From NCBI GenBank assembly GCA_034766995.1, contig CM068318.1:37648456-37712455 (forward strand): DNA of 64,000 bases, read 5' to 3'. Position 1 is the stretch's first letter. Each line of letters starts with the position of its first letter. The DNA is from Acanthacorydalis orientalis (lineage: Eukaryota; Arthropoda; Insecta; Megaloptera; Corydalidae). A program made the position numbers and the translations under genes. Below are positions 44,513 to 56,123 of the stretch, piece after piece. The notes under the pieces were generated by a model. That model made no database searches and was not told where the DNA came from. It was given only the letters and a program-made list of their open reading frames with translations.

Positions 44513-45965
44513 ATTTATTTTTTTTGTAGCTCAGTTGAATCAGTTGATTTATTTTTTCGATAATTTTAAAATGTCTTTTAATAGTCTCATTGAAGTATAT
44601 TGACAATATATATTTCATGTTGATAAATCTGTTTTTTATTTTCTCTTTGCATATACGCTGATCGAAAAAAGTATTAACACAGTTAAGATTTTCAGATATG
44701 AATGCTTATAACTTCGGTAACTGATATTATTTTATCGAAACTTTGTTCGTTTTACACATCCATATTTTTATATATTTGATAACATACGAAAATAGAACAA
44801 TTTTGAACCGAAAAATTAAAAAAATCTCCGTTCATTAAATCAACTTTGTTTTCTGTGAAAAAATATTGACCCAATTCCAATTAACTTTAAATTACTAAAT
44901 AAAATATTAAAATTAATAACGTGTGGGTAATCTATTTCTTTTAATCGAATTCTTTCAGCCTATTTAGTATTGATAAAATTAATTTTTCAATCATTTTCAG
45001 CCCTATTTTTTCCGTTCATCTGTAATCACCTCTCTTTGTTGTATTTTGTTGTTAATATAATGTTCTCTTATTATTTTATCTAGTAAATTCCACAAATGCT
45101 CGATGAGATTTATATCAGATGATTGCACAAGCATGTTTAAGGTGTGAAGAGTGTTATATGAAATCCATTACTGTACTATATGTGCGGTATGTTTATGATC
45201 ATTATCTTACTGGAAATAGAAATCATTTAAAAGACCCATCTTTTCGGCACTTTCCCTTAGGTTATTCTTTAAAATATTCATAGAATCTATTTTGTCTATT
45301 CTTCTAACAATAAACAAAAATTTCCCAACACCAGATCCTGCCATACAACCCCATACAATGACCCCAACATCCCCATGTTTAGCAGTAGGTAAAAGATTTG
45401 TTTAATTCAGTGTTGAGCTTTCGCCACACTGATATTCGGTCTTTACAATGAACAATATTGAATTTACTTTCATCTAACAATATTCTTATTCCAAAAGTCA
45501 GTATTTTTGTTCAAATATAGTTTTGCAAAATTTATTCTCTTGCGCCGATTCACATTATTTACATATGGCTTTTTCCTGGGTACTCTAGAATTATAAACAG
45601 CTTCATAAAGAACATTTTGTATAGATATAGGGTTAATATTTTCGTAAAAACTGTCTTTCATCTGTGTCACTATATCTGATGAATTCATTTTTGATTTTTT
45701 TAATGATTCCGACTACGGGTGTTTGTTCATTATTAGAATAGATTCTTCGGTGTCCATTTCTTGGACGATTTTTTAAAATTTTCTTGCATTTAAATCGATT
45801 TGTTATTCTTCAAACTGTAAATTTACTTTTATTGATAATTTTTCCAAACTCCGAAAGAGATTCTCCTTTCAAATATAGAATGATTTCTCTTCAGATGAAA
45901 AATACTGTATTCTTAGTTTTTTCTTCAAATCGACTGGCAATTTCTATATTCAGAAACAAACTATT
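44513..45965 (-). mobile_element. Tc1-like transposon, copy B
   Basis: A near-identical partner of 12701-13985, with the same candidate end (CGCTGATCGAAAAAAGTATT at about 44658). It reaches farther on the N-terminal side, to about 45965. A right inverted repeat was not found by eye. Confidence 0.72.
44930..45965 (-). pseudogene. Tc1-family transposase, decayed, copy B
   Basis: Minus strand, in order: KGESLSEFGKIINKSKFTV (helix-turn-helix), ITNRFKC, then NSRVPRKKPYVNNVNRRKRI, NFAKLYLNKNTDFWNKN, and after the same one-base shift as copy A, LLDESKFN with the first catalytic Asp intact. The Q-D-N-D-P-K-H region and a C-terminal part follow with stops. It preserves more of the family's length than copy A but is also inactive. 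Confidence 0.78.
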
Positions 45966-46057
45966 ATATTTACACAGAATTCATAAATTTTTATTAAAAA
46001 ACAATATTGATTATAACTCTATCATTATTTATTTTTATAAATTTTGGACTTATAATA

Positions 46058-46545
46058 TTAAGTTGGTAGGAAAATTATTGCGGTTTTTGTTTTCTGAAAT
46101 CTAACCATAATTTTTTTCAATGAATGTGTCATTTCATCATGTAGAATTCATCATGTAGAATTACAAATGAAAAAGAAGCAAATAAAAGCAGTTTATTTGT
46201 ATGAGTTCAAAATAGGTGGTAAAACAGCAGAAACTGCTAGTAAACTAAATGATACTTTTACTGTGGATGCTGGCGAGAAATGTACAATGCAATGATGGTT
46301 CCAAAAACTTTTGTGCTAGGAATGAGAGCCTTGAAGAGAAAGAAGGTCGCAAGCGTCCTTCTTCAGTTCATAACGAACAACTGAAGGTGTTAGTTGAATC
46401 AGAACCACGCCCAACAATTAAAGAGCTTGCACAAAAGTTAGACTTTTATCACAACCCCAGTTCTAGACCATTTAAAACAGCTAGAAAAAATCAAAAAATC
46501 TAAGCAAATGAGTGCATAATCCGCAATTACTTTTTACTCACCTAA
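46058..46545 (+). mobile_element. Mariner-derived MITE with HTH remnant, copy 4
   Basis: The ends are TTAAGTTGGTAGGAAAATTA and GCAATTACTTTTTACTCACC. From about 46168 it encodes MKKKQIKAVYLYEFKIGGKT, AETASKLNDT, then after shifts LVESEPRPTIKELAQKLDF. Its deletion junction (AAGCAAATGAGTGCATAATC) matches that of the copy at 3831, not the one at 2120, so at least two deletion types exist. Confidence 0.8.
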
Positions 46546-46780
46546 TAATACTTAGTTTTTTTTTGTTATCATTATTATTAATGATAAATAATAAGTATTA
46601 ATATCACATTTTATTCGAATCAGCACTCGTGATGAGCAAAGTTATATATTTTAAATATTTGAAAATCATGCATTACTATTTAAAGTAAAAGTTTTTTCTT
46701 TTTACATTAGTTATATTATTTATTTTTTTTAAAAAGAGAATACTTAACTTTAAAATAGAACCAATATAGGTAACTCTATC

Positions 46781-46784
<4 letters not shown>

Positions 46785-46830
<46 letters not shown>
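46785..46830. repeat. (TA)n array
   Basis: About 46 bases of TA at the left edge of the putative otd upstream block. Confidence 0.94.
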
Positions 46831-46833
<3 letters not shown>

Positions 46834-46839
46834 TATATA

Positions 46840-47160
46840 ATTAATCCTGTAAATTAAATCACTTCCCGTCAAATACCAACCAAAATAGATATCGACCAAA
46901 TATATCAGAGTTTAGTAACTAACACCTGTACGTACCTCTAGTTACACGGCGTTTCCAGTTAAAGGATTGAACAAAAACGGATAATAGTTAATCAGTTAAT
47001 CCCCGACGTGCGGAAAACAGCTAAAAGAAGCATAACAAAGGTGACTAAACTGCGGATAAATGCGATAAGCGTTCTGTATCTTACCAAGAAATACATCTCT
47101 TTAAAGGGGCCGCCTTTTTAAACGAGTTTCCGTGTATTTGGAACGGTTAACATGTTTTTG
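46840..47160 (+). promoter_or_regulatory. Non-repetitive block upstream of otd with K50 homeodomain sites
   Basis: This is the nearest long non-mobile stretch upstream of the coding exon. TAATCC occurs at 46842-46847 and 46997-47002, and GGATT at 46963. TAATCC is the binding core of Bicoid/Otd-class homeodomains, so autoregulation is possible. Clusters of six-base sites can be chance. No TATA-initiator pair is convincing. Confidence 0.3.
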
Positions 47161-47329
47161 AAATGTTTTCTAGTCTAATGTACAAGTATATATATATATA
47201 TATATATATAATGTGTGTGTGTGTGTAAGTACATACATTCATAAAAGCAAAAATGTTGTACTTTGTTAAATGTATTTTTTAAAGAATATACTATTTAAAA
47301 ATTATATATATATATATGTAGGATAGCAA

Positions 47330-48113
47330 CATAAAAACCTCCCAGATTTTAAACGTTAACAAACAAGAAATAGTAAAGGCTGTTCAAAATTTTATTCCAT
47401 AATCTAAAAGTGCATGGAATACAGTTTATTTTTCATTGGTTATGAATATATCATCCAGTTGGTTGCTTTCATTCGTAATACATATTTGTAGTCGATTTGT
47501 GAAAATTTTTCTTCGATTGGTGAATAATTTTCGGCGTTATCAATGCAATTATTTGGCATATAGTAGTTTTAAGTTCATTAATTGTTGGTGGCTGATGTTT
47601 TAATACCTCAGCTTTCAGATGGCCCTAAAGAAAAAAGTCTTAAAGTGAACGTGCAGGCCACCCAACGTCACCGTGTAAAGAGATCAATTGCCCTGAAAAT
47701 AGTTCTCTTAAAACTTCCATTGATCTGATCTTCAGATCTTAAGTTTTTGAACAACTATCATTTTGTACGGATAGAATTTAAGTTCAGCGTGTAGGATTCT
47801 CCTGACATTTCAATTAGATAATCTCAAAGCAGCAGCATGTTTACAGGACTAAACGTTTGGGAGATTACACAATAGACTATCTTACAGCGTTGACATTTTC
47901 TGGAATCCGAACGCTCCTTGGTATTTCAGGTCGTTTTCGTTTTAACGCCGAAGTAGCAGCCTTGAAATTTATAGCTAATAGTAAAATGGTTTTTCGGTCT
48001 GAAACAGCAGCATTTCGACCGAGCACGAAATGGATTCGAAAAGCTTTCAGCGTGGCGATCACAGATTCGTTAAATTGATCTTGCAGAGACTGAGCTGTAC
48101 ACGTCGTAAACAT
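47330..48113 (-). mobile_element. Mariner/IS630-like transposon with helix-turn-helix N-terminus, middle deleted
   Basis: The minus strand encodes the two ends of a transposase type common in insects, joined without the catalytic core. Terminal inverted repeats were not identified. The element lies about 0.8 kb upstream of the otd exon. Confidence 0.62.
47400..48113 (-). pseudogene. HTH-type transposase remnant (DUF4817-like)
   Basis: N-terminal part (48113-47877): ATLKAFRIHFVLGRNAAVSD, RKTILLLAINFKAATSALKR and PRSVRIPENVNAVR. The R-x-x-F..G-R-N-x-A-x-x-x-R-K-T-[IV]-L-x-W..T-x-S-x-x-x-x-K..P-R-[ST]-V-R-T-P-E-N pattern is typical of the DUF4817 helix-turn-helix. Then VRRILHAELKFYPYKMIVVQ, and after a jump WPARSL, DFFLWGHLKAEVLKHQPPTI, NELKTTI, the C-terminal F-L-W-G-[YH]-L-K block. 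The Asp/Glu catalytic part between them is missing. Confidence 0.72.
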
Positions 48114-48404
48114 TATTGTACATTTTTAATTATCATTAAACTTTTAAAAATTAGAAATTACAAGAATCTATTTATGTCTTTTTTATTATGCTTTCTCGTT
48201 TCTATTTTTTAATATTTCAATGATATTTTATCTGGAAAGTGATTTTTGATAAGTTTCGTGCTGTTAGGCTGGTTACTGATTACATTGTAAATCACATCAT
48301 ATATATGTTAATATTTGTATTGAAGGATTGGTAGATATTTTTTTATTACTTGGTTTATTCAGAAAAATTAGAATAGTAGATATAAAAAATCAGATTTTTC
48401 TGTA
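48114..48404. other. AT-rich stretch without a recognisable gene
   Basis: No supported feature. Confidence 0.5.
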
Positions 48405-48500
48405 TCATGACTTTCTGAAGATGTATGAATCGCCATTTACAATCCTAACAATTACAAATGATCAATAATGATTTATTGAACATTTTTGATCAGATATTTG
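48405..48500 (+). repeat. Hammerhead-like dispersed repeat, copy j
   Basis: CTGAAGATGTATGAATCGCC starts a decayed core; the tail GATCAATAATGATTTATTGA and ACATTTTTGATCAG is well kept. It lies 0.45 kb before the otd exon. Confidence 0.55.
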
Positions 48501-48938
48501 TTTGTAATTTGCGAGGTAAAAAAGAATTCATTTGTGAAAATGAATGATGTTTAATAGTTTTCTCTGAATTTCTTTATTAAAATTTTGAAATATGTTTCTT
48601 TTTGTTTGTAATACATTTATTAATCATTAGTGCGCACATATAAACTCAAATCTGTTTAAATGCATGAAGCAATAATGTTATCATATTTATAATATACAAG
48701 ATATAATTTTTCAGTGTCCGAAACTAAACATTTACCAATGCGTGTAGCTCTACTAATTGATAAACCTTAAATATTAATAGAAAACTAATTAAAATAAATG
48801 CTTAGAAATCGAAACAATAAACTGCTTTTACAATAAAATTTATTAAAAAAGTATTATATTGTATGAAATTCTAATTAATTTTTATACAGTCAGAACTGTG
48901 CAGTGAAATGATGTAAATATTATTTTTTTTTCTTGCAG

Positions 48939-49186
48939 AGACGGTAGCAGTAGTGCGTCGTTGTAGGTACGTGACGGCCCCGCTCTGGCGGGCTACGTCA
49001 ATATGGCGGGGTACCTGAAGGCGCCACCGCCTCCAGGGGTGACGTCGGCCGCGCATCACGGTTTTCCGACTCACCACCACCATCATGTCGCCGCTGGCAT
49101 GGCCTCGTTAGCGGCGGCTGCAGCGGCTGGAGGTCCTTTCGGTCTTCCGCATCCACATCCACTTGATCAAGTCGGGTTTCCACAAG
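48939..49186 (+). CDS. otd: orthodenticle (Otx-class homeobox), first coding exon
   Basis: A polypyrimidine tract and AG at 48937-48938 mark a splice acceptor, so the exon starts with 64 bases of 5' UTR. Translation starts at ATG 49003 and gives 61 codons to 49185, plus one base before the donor G|GTACG at 49187, so the intron is phase 1. The protein begins MAGYLKAPPPPG (Pro run 8-11), has a His run at 24-28, an Ala run at 37-42 and PFGLPHPHP at 45-53, and ends LDQVGFPQ; the next residue would be Gly or another G-codon residue. Otd/Otx proteins start with such an M-x-[GS]-[YF]-L-K segment, and Drosophila Otd has PFGLPHG..VGFSQG just before its homeodomain. Otd is a nuclear transcription factor for head and anterior patterning and photoreceptors. 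The homeodomain is not in this window. The exon is far more GC-rich than its surroundings. The frame continues 18 codons into the intron and minus-strand frames here are shadows. Confidence 0.82.
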
Positions 49187-49267
49187 GTACGATGTTAATT
49201 TATAATTATTTTGTAAAGTACCGAAATACATCCTTGTAAGGAGTTAAATATACCAGTGTATCACTTT

Positions 49268-49283
49268 ATATATATATATACAT

Positions 49284-49341
<58 letters not shown>

Positions 49342-49350
49342 TATATATAC

Positions 49351-49383
<33 letters not shown>
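49268..49383. repeat. Long TA array in the otd intron
   Basis: TA runs with a CATACACACACA start and two TACATATTA interruptions, starting 81 bases after the splice donor. Confidence 0.95.
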
Positions 49384-49385
<2 letters not shown>

Positions 49386-49902
49386 AATTAAAAAAAAATC
49401 TTTCTTCAATGTTAAGGAAAAGTATATAGAACTTATATATCGGTATATAATAATTTCAAAGTCGATTGCTTGTAGTTATGCACTCTTTAAAATAAAAAAG
49501 TATATAATTGTATTTTACCCTTAGAGTACTATGACAAAAACATACTTTATATATGTTATGTTAAAATTAGTCTTCTAGTTTTTTTTATCATAAGTTAAAG
49601 TCCTGAAAGTAATTTGAATGAAGAGCGCGTTAAAATCTAATGAAAATAACATAGAACGAATTTAAATTAAATCAGAAAGTAAGAAGAGAAATTTTGTTTT
49701 TTCATTACTTTAACAAATTTTCAATTAATTTTTTAACAATTTCCACTCCACTAGAATCACTTTGGCTATACAAATATTATACACTACAACTTCATAATTG
49801 CTGCTACAGTAACATTGTGTGAAAAATCCTGAGTGTAATAATTTGTTTTTCCCAATAAAAAAATAGAAGAAAGAGAAGGTTACTGAGAAAATACTGAAAA
49901 TA

Positions 49903-50435
49903 TTAAATTGATAGGAAAATAATTTCTGTTTTTGTTTTCTGAATTCTATCCTTCATGTTAATGTCAGTTTCAAGTTCATTTTTCGGTCTCTATTTTGATG
50001 TCATTAACTTTGGTTCTATTATTGATTTTGTTTTAAATCAGGCTTTTAAATGTAAGATGGAGAAGAAAAAAATAAGATCATTTTTTGTGCAAGTTCAAAA
50101 CGGGTGTTAAAGCAGCAGAAATTGTTCGTAAAGTAAATAATGCTTTGGTGTGGGCATTGTTAAGGAAGTACAGTGTAATGGTGGTTTCAAAAATTTTGTG
50201 TAGGGGACAAGAGAGTCTTAAAGATGATGAGGTCGCAGGCACCCTTCTTCAGTTTATTACGACTAACTAAATACGTTAGTTGAGTCAGAACTACGTACAA
50301 AAATTCGAGAACTTGCACAAAAGTTAGGAATAAATCATCCAACAGTTCTGGACCACTTAAAACAGATAAGAAAATCAAAAAAAAAGTATATAAATTTAAA
50401 GGTTATAAATCACAATTATTTTTCTATCAACCTAG
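49903..50435 (+). mobile_element. Mariner-derived MITE with HTH remnant, copy 5
   Basis: The ends are TTAAATTGATAGGAAAATAA and CACAATTATTTTTCTATCAA. From ATG 50057 it reads MEKKKIRSFF, then frameshifts through TGVKAAEIVRKVNNAL and VKYS-like parts. It and copy 6 (50868-51431) face each other 433 bases apart, an inverted pair that could fold. Confidence 0.8.
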
Positions 50436-50867
50436 TACAAATTTTATTTATTGTTATAAAAATTGAATCATAAATAAACAATATTTTAATTATCAGAACT
50501 TTTTGTCGGAAAATCAGCACTTAATTTCCAGAAAATGTGCCAGAAAAATGTCTTGAAGTTGATATTTGTACAGATTAAAACTTTTTTAAACTGAAAAACG
50601 TTAAAGTTTCCATAAACTTTTTTTTTGCAATTCTAATTATTGCAAATCTCGGAAATATATTGTTGTCTAAGTAATATTCTTCACTTTTGTAACTAATCTC
50701 GACGGAATTTAAAAGTTTAGACGGAAAGTATCTTCCTCTTGAAGAGATTTTCAGTAAACTAAAAAATAAAAGTAATTATACGTTAAACTTGAATATTTAT
50801 AAGGATAGAGTAACGATCCAAATATCAATCATTACAAAAGATTTTTTTTTAAAAAAAAATGTTAATA

Positions 50868-51431
50868 TTAAGTCAGTAGAAAAATAATGGCGGTTTATGA
50901 CCTTCATATCCATATAAATTTGATTTTAGTAGTTGTTTTAAGTAGTCCAGAACTGTTTGATGACTAGCACCTAAGTTCTTCTGCTAGCTCTTGAATTGTT
51001 GTGTGTGGTTCTGATTTAACTAACGCCTTTAATTGGTCGTTATGAACTGAAGAAGGTAAACTGTGACGTTCTTTATCTTTGAGGATCTCGTTCCTAACAC
51101 GAAATTTTTGGTACCACCATTGCACCCTACCTTATTTAACAGTACCCACACCAAAAACATCATTTAGTTTACGAGCAGTTTCTGTTGCTTTACCATCCGT
51201 TTTGAACTCATGCAAGAAAATTGCTCTTATTTGCTTCTTTTCCATCCTTAATTCAATAACTCAATTTGAATCAATATTAATAATAAAACACAAGTCGATT
51301 TTATCAAAATACAGACCGAAAAATGCGCTTTAAAACGATATTAACATGAACACAATGTAATGACACTTTCATTAAAAATTAAGTTTAGAATTCAGAAAAC
51401 AAAAACCGTAATTATTTTTCTACCAATCTAT
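50868..51431 (-). mobile_element. Mariner-derived MITE with HTH remnant, copy 6
   Basis: The left end is AAGTCAGTAGAAAAATAATG and the right end GTAATTATTTTTCTACCAAT. The minus strand encodes the mariner N-terminus from about 51244 (MEKKQIRAIFLHEFKT with G-K-A-T-E-T-A), then decays. It has the copy 1 type of deletion junction. Confidence 0.8.
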
Positions 51432-52171
51432 ATATTTTGAAATATTTTTTTTTAATTTTTTCCTCAATTAAAACTTTCATTATTTTTCTTAATATTTTTC
51501 TAAAAAAAAAAACTATTTGAAAACCATCATATTAAAGATTACACAGCAAAAATTATTGTTTCTTAAATCAAGTTTCATCGAAAATTTTAGCAACGAGTGA
51601 CTAGTTTTTAATGACATTCTAGCATAATAAGCATCCTAAAAAAATATTCGATAGAACTATTTTAACTGCTGGGGTTATTTTATCGACTTCCACTTGTAAT
51701 ATAGATGGTCGATACAATTTATTCCAAACTTCGAATCGTATGAAATTATATTACATCTAAATTAATTATATCCAAATATTTATTTCAAACATGATTAAAA
51801 TGTCAACTGTATAAGACACTTGCATTTCAATTAATTATTTCTTTAATCAAATTGAATCATTAAGTAAATACAACGATATGATAACAACATACTGATTTTA
51901 ATATAATTTCCTTAAAAGTTTCCAAGTAAGTGCCATTTTTACAGTGTTTCACTAAAAATCGCTCATTACACATTTTGATAATAAATTCCAGGAAATATGA
52001 TTGTGCAGGCATGCAAGTATGTAATAAACTAGATTTTAATCGCTGCCTTCATATTAAATAAATGTACTTAAAGTATATTTCTAAAATAACTGAATACCCA
52101 CTCAACCAGCATTATAGAGTGTTATTCTCCATAAACATTTTGCTGTTTTTGTATAACGATGACGTCATTTC

Positions 52172-52202
<31 letters not shown>

Positions 52203-52239
52203 ATTTGTGTGTGTACAAACACAGAGGTAATAAATAATA
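51432..52239. other. AT-rich intronic stretch without a recognisable feature
   Basis: A TA/TG array lies at about 52173-52213. Nothing else is supported. Confidence 0.5.
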
Positions 52240-52510
52240 TATGTCTCAACTGTGGACCCATATCAAATGAAACACTGGTGACCGGAGACCATAGAGCAAC
52301 ATAACGTATATAGCTTCTGATAGTAGTAGCTCTATGTAGCTTTTTTGAACGAAGCACGTCATCCACCCGCTACCACCCTTGTAATCGGCTCAGTTGACGG
52401 TACGACTTGGGGATAGTGCACAGGACTAGAGAGAGGGTATGAACGGTCCCTACTGAACATCCTGCGATCACCATTTAATATAGCAGCTACTGCTGTATGG
52501 AAACGCGTTA
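52240..52510. promoter_or_regulatory. Non-repetitive intronic block
   Basis: GGTGACCGGAGACCATAGAG, CCACCCGCTACCACCCTTGT and CGGCTCAGTTGACGGTACGA make this clearly less AT-rich than the flanks. No exon or mobile element is recognised. Intronic enhancers are usual in homeobox genes; conservation would be needed to call it. Confidence 0.22.
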
Positions 52511-52559
52511 CATTTAGAGTTTTCAACCTTTTGAATTTATATTTTCAGAACTTTGTACG

Positions 52560-52560
52560 C

Positions 52561-52607
<47 letters not shown>

Positions 52608-52883
52608 CAGCAAAACGTGAAATAAAATACAACAAAATATAATAAAAATAAATAATATTTTTTTTATATTTATGAACACTGCACATATCACTTTTTTGTA
52701 CTTTTTTTTACAAAAAATGCTTATATATACTTGCATAGTAGAGTAGAATATAAAAATATATTATTCGTATATATGTAAAAAGTACGGAATATAATCGAAA
52801 ATTGATATTATCTTTCTTTCTTTCTTCTATGTCCATTATTCTTAATTCATATATATATATATATACACACATATATATATACA

Positions 52884-52936
<53 letters not shown>

Positions 52937-53690
52937 CATGGCATGTGATAAAATACAACAAAATAGGTTAAGAATATTTTTTTATATTTATAAAAACTAC
53001 ATATACAACTCCTTTTGTATTTTTTTTTTTGGAAAAATTCCTACTTGTATAATAAAATAGAACCCAAAAAATATTATTTTTATATATTCGAAAAGTATGG
53101 AATATAATCGAAAATTGGTATTATTTTCTTTCTTCTATGTCCATTATTCTTAATTTTTCTTTATATATATATATATACAATATGGTGTGTATGTATATAT
53201 ATATATATTCGTATGGCATGTGATAAAATACAACAAAATTTGTTAAGAATATTTTTCTTATATTTATAAAAACTACATATATAACTTTTTTTGTATTTTT
53301 TTTGGAAAAATTCCTACTTGTATAATAAAATAGAACCTAAAAAATATTATTCTTATATATTTAAAAAGTATAGAATATAATCGAAAATTGGTATTATTTT
53401 CTTTCTTCTATGTCCATTATTCTTAATTTTTCTTTATATATATATATAGCATATATACAGCATAGCATGCAATAAAATACAAGAAATTATGATATAAATA
53501 TTTTTCTTATATTTATAAATACTACATATATGTTTATTTTTTTTTTTTGAAAACTTCGTGCTTATATTTGTATAATAGAATAGAACCCAAAAAATGTTAT
53601 TCTTATATATTTGAAAAGTACAAAGTCAAATCGAAAATTGGTATTATTTTTCTTTCTTCTATGTCTATTATTCTTAGTTCATCTTCAAGT
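52560..53690 (+). repeat. Tandem satellite, four diverged units of about 230-340 bp
   Basis: Units start near 52600, 52932, 53208 and 53458. Each runs from a TA array through ACAGCATGGCATGTGATAAA, AATACAACAAAAT, a T-rich part, AATATAATCGAAAATTGGTA, then TTTCTTCTATGTCCATTATT and CTTAATT to the next TA array. Unit length differs mostly by TA array length; the last unit lacks the array after it. Confidence 0.88.
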
Positions 53691-54323
53691 AAATACTTAC
53701 TATTTAATGATAATTGTGTGATGCTTTGAGTTCTAACAGTCTGTCTAAAAATTATTTAACTTAAAATCTAAAGTACAAAATTTAAGAGAAATATCGAAAA
53801 TTCTAAAAGAAAACAAAAAAAAATGTTAATAATAGAAATTTGTGAATTTTGTTTAATTTATTTCATGTAAATAGATTAAGGTATTTTATTTTGGGTCCTT
53901 TTTTAAATTAAAAGAATTTTCTGATCGATGTGTCCATTACAACAGTGAATTAAATAATAGTGAATTTTTATAAAAATTTATTTAATGATCTGTAAGTATG
54001 TAAGTTGTTCTAATAGTCTTCATTCTTTTTTGATTATCTGAAATGCCTGGTCCTTATTACTAGTATATTATCTTCAGGTAAATTATAAAGACTATCAGTA
54101 TATCATTTCTAATTAAAGATAAAATCTACCTAATCTCAAATCTATATAATCCTAGATTTCAAAGTATATATTTAGAGAAGTCGTTTCTTAAGTCACTCTT
54201 GTTAAATAACTATTGTAATAAGTGCACTGATAATCATATAATATTCAAATTCAATTTTTAAAATGTATTATTTTTATATAATAGTTTTACATTAAAAATT
54301 ATTCTAAGCATGTACTGTTAAGA
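53691..54323. other. AT-rich intronic stretch without a recognisable feature
   Basis: A weak relic of the second hammerhead-like family lies near 54050-54085 (minus strand CCTGAAGATAATATACTAGT). Confidence 0.4.
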
Positions 54324-54821
54324 GTCGCGGTGGGGAACCTTTTCTTGCTGGAAGTCCACATTTATTTAGCTGTAATCAAATAAGACGGCATTCAAGAAAC
54401 TTCAATTAGATATTCTTAAAAAACTAGATTATTTTGTAAAAATCCAACTACTATGTATTTAATAATTTCAAAAAATGAAAACTGTTTATTAGTTTCAAAG
54501 TTATCAGATCTTTTATTGACTTTGTTGTGTCTGTTTCTTGTTGGAAAGCATTTGAATATTTGGATGCAGCATGGTGGTCCATAGTTTCAATTGATTCTCA
54601 AGATGGGTATCCATCATTTGTGACCTTAAGGACGTTTAGATTTGAGTTAGGTAGGAGAATGTAGAGAATTCGCAGTAATAAGTGTTTGAAAAGCAAAAAA
54701 GCATTTTTCGGAAGATTTAAGAAGTTTTACTTCAAGAAAAAAGGATTTATTCTGTAAACTTTGGATTCAGTCAAAAGGCCGCACTTAAGGCCGTAGAACG
54801 CCACAGGTTCTCCATCCCTTT
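54324..54821 (+). mobile_element. hAT-like non-autonomous element
   Basis: The left end GTCGCGGTGGGGAACCTTTT and the right end ACAGGTTCTCCATCCCTTTA are imperfect inverted repeats of the hAT type (CAGxGGTGGGGAACC). The interior of about 500 bp is non-coding (CATTTATTTAGCTGTAATCA near the left end). I could not define an eight-base target duplication. Confidence 0.5.
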
Positions 54822-54828
54822 AGTTATA

Positions 54829-54965
54829 TCTATATAATAAAAACCCACATTTCTCGTCACTTTGTCCGCAGGACAAAGTCTATGCTGATGAGAAATATTT
54901 ATCTATGGCGACGAAAAATATTTGCTTTGTCAGCTCATAGGATTCAAGTTTAATTCATTATGTTT
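54829..54965 (+). mobile_element. Helitron-like 5' end, copy 2
   Basis: It starts TCTATATAATAAAAACCCAC after an A, then TTTCTCGTCACTTTGTCCGC with the palindrome CTTTGTCCGCAGGACAAAG, and ends near GCTCATAGGATTCAAGTTTA. The blocks match 14570-14697 in reverse. TC at the end with a TATATAATAAAA start resembles Helitron 5' termini. The 3' end was not found nearby. Confidence 0.45.
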
Positions 54966-55712
54966 TGTACTTAGGTATTTTTTGTTTAAATATGTTATGT
55001 TGTAAAAATCAATAAACAGTTTTTTTCTCTCTATGCTTCTTTCTATGTTCCGCTCAGTGTACTATTTTTTTTTTAAATATCTTCGGTACGTTTATTGTAA
55101 ATTAAAAAAAATGGTCGACGCGCTACTATCTAAAAACGGCACTGAAGCGCTTAAAAAATCATCGACATTTATTTGTCAATGAAAATTATTTAAAAAAAAT
55201 CCCTAGTTCTTGTATTTTATTTCAAAAAGTACACGTAAAAATACAACAATTTCATTATTATTTATACTTCAATTTTCAAATTCATACCAATATCTAATTA
55301 TATATTTTATACATTTTAGCAAATTATATATTACATTAAAAAAATATCTAAGTATGTCGGTGTGAGCTTGCACCGACTGTTATCAAATCGAGCGACTAAT
55401 AATAAATCAAATTATTTATATTTTAATATTCTATCTACCTTGTTACAAATTATCGAGCAATGTTTTTATCTAATCTTAGCTCTATATATATTTTAAAAAA
55501 GATAAATCGATATAAACAGTGAAATAATTTTTATTTCAGAATCAAATAACCATAAACAATGAATTGGGATTTTAGATTCTCTTTTAAAAAATCGTTGTTA
55601 CTTAAAATCAAATGACTCATTATAAAATAGCATAAAATAAATTTATTTGAAAAGTAATTTGCTGAAAGATAGTAATGGTTAAGAATGATAAATATAATTA
55701 ATGAAAATAACA

Positions 55713-55714
<2 letters not shown>
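54966..55714. other. AT-rich intronic stretch without a recognisable feature
   Basis: No supported feature. Confidence 0.5.
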
Positions 55715-55774
<60 letters not shown>

Positions 55775-55887
55775 GCCTCTTATATGTCCTTTAGAATGAA
55801 AAATATAGATGACTGATATAAAAGATAAATATGTCTATCATTAATAAATAGATATGAAATGTTGTTGACATATAAGAGGCGAATATA
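55715..55887. repeat. TA array with a 21-bp inverted repeat
   Basis: A TA array (55715-55770) runs into an arm ending GCCTCTTATATGTC at 55788. The exact reverse complement GACATATAAGAGGCGAATAT follows at 55867-55886 after a 78-base spacer. It looks like a small foldback element. Confidence 0.9.
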
Positions 55888-56123
55888 TTTCAATATCAAA
55901 TAAGTAATGATGCATATATGTATACATTTATACAAACACACCATATGTATATAGGTGTATATATGTATATATATATATATGTATATATGTATATATATAT
56001 ATTACAATAAAAACAAATAAATTTACTATAGTAGATTTATTCAATTTAAAGAAATAGTCTATCAATATTTTTTAAAATAGGAAAACAAGTTTTTCTGTTT
56101 TGTTTTGATATCTTTTTGTAATA

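Noticed and set aside
49003..49239. A 78-residue complete protein
   Set aside because: The last 18 codons read through a good splice donor into AT-rich intron; the Otd N-terminus ends at VGFPQ.
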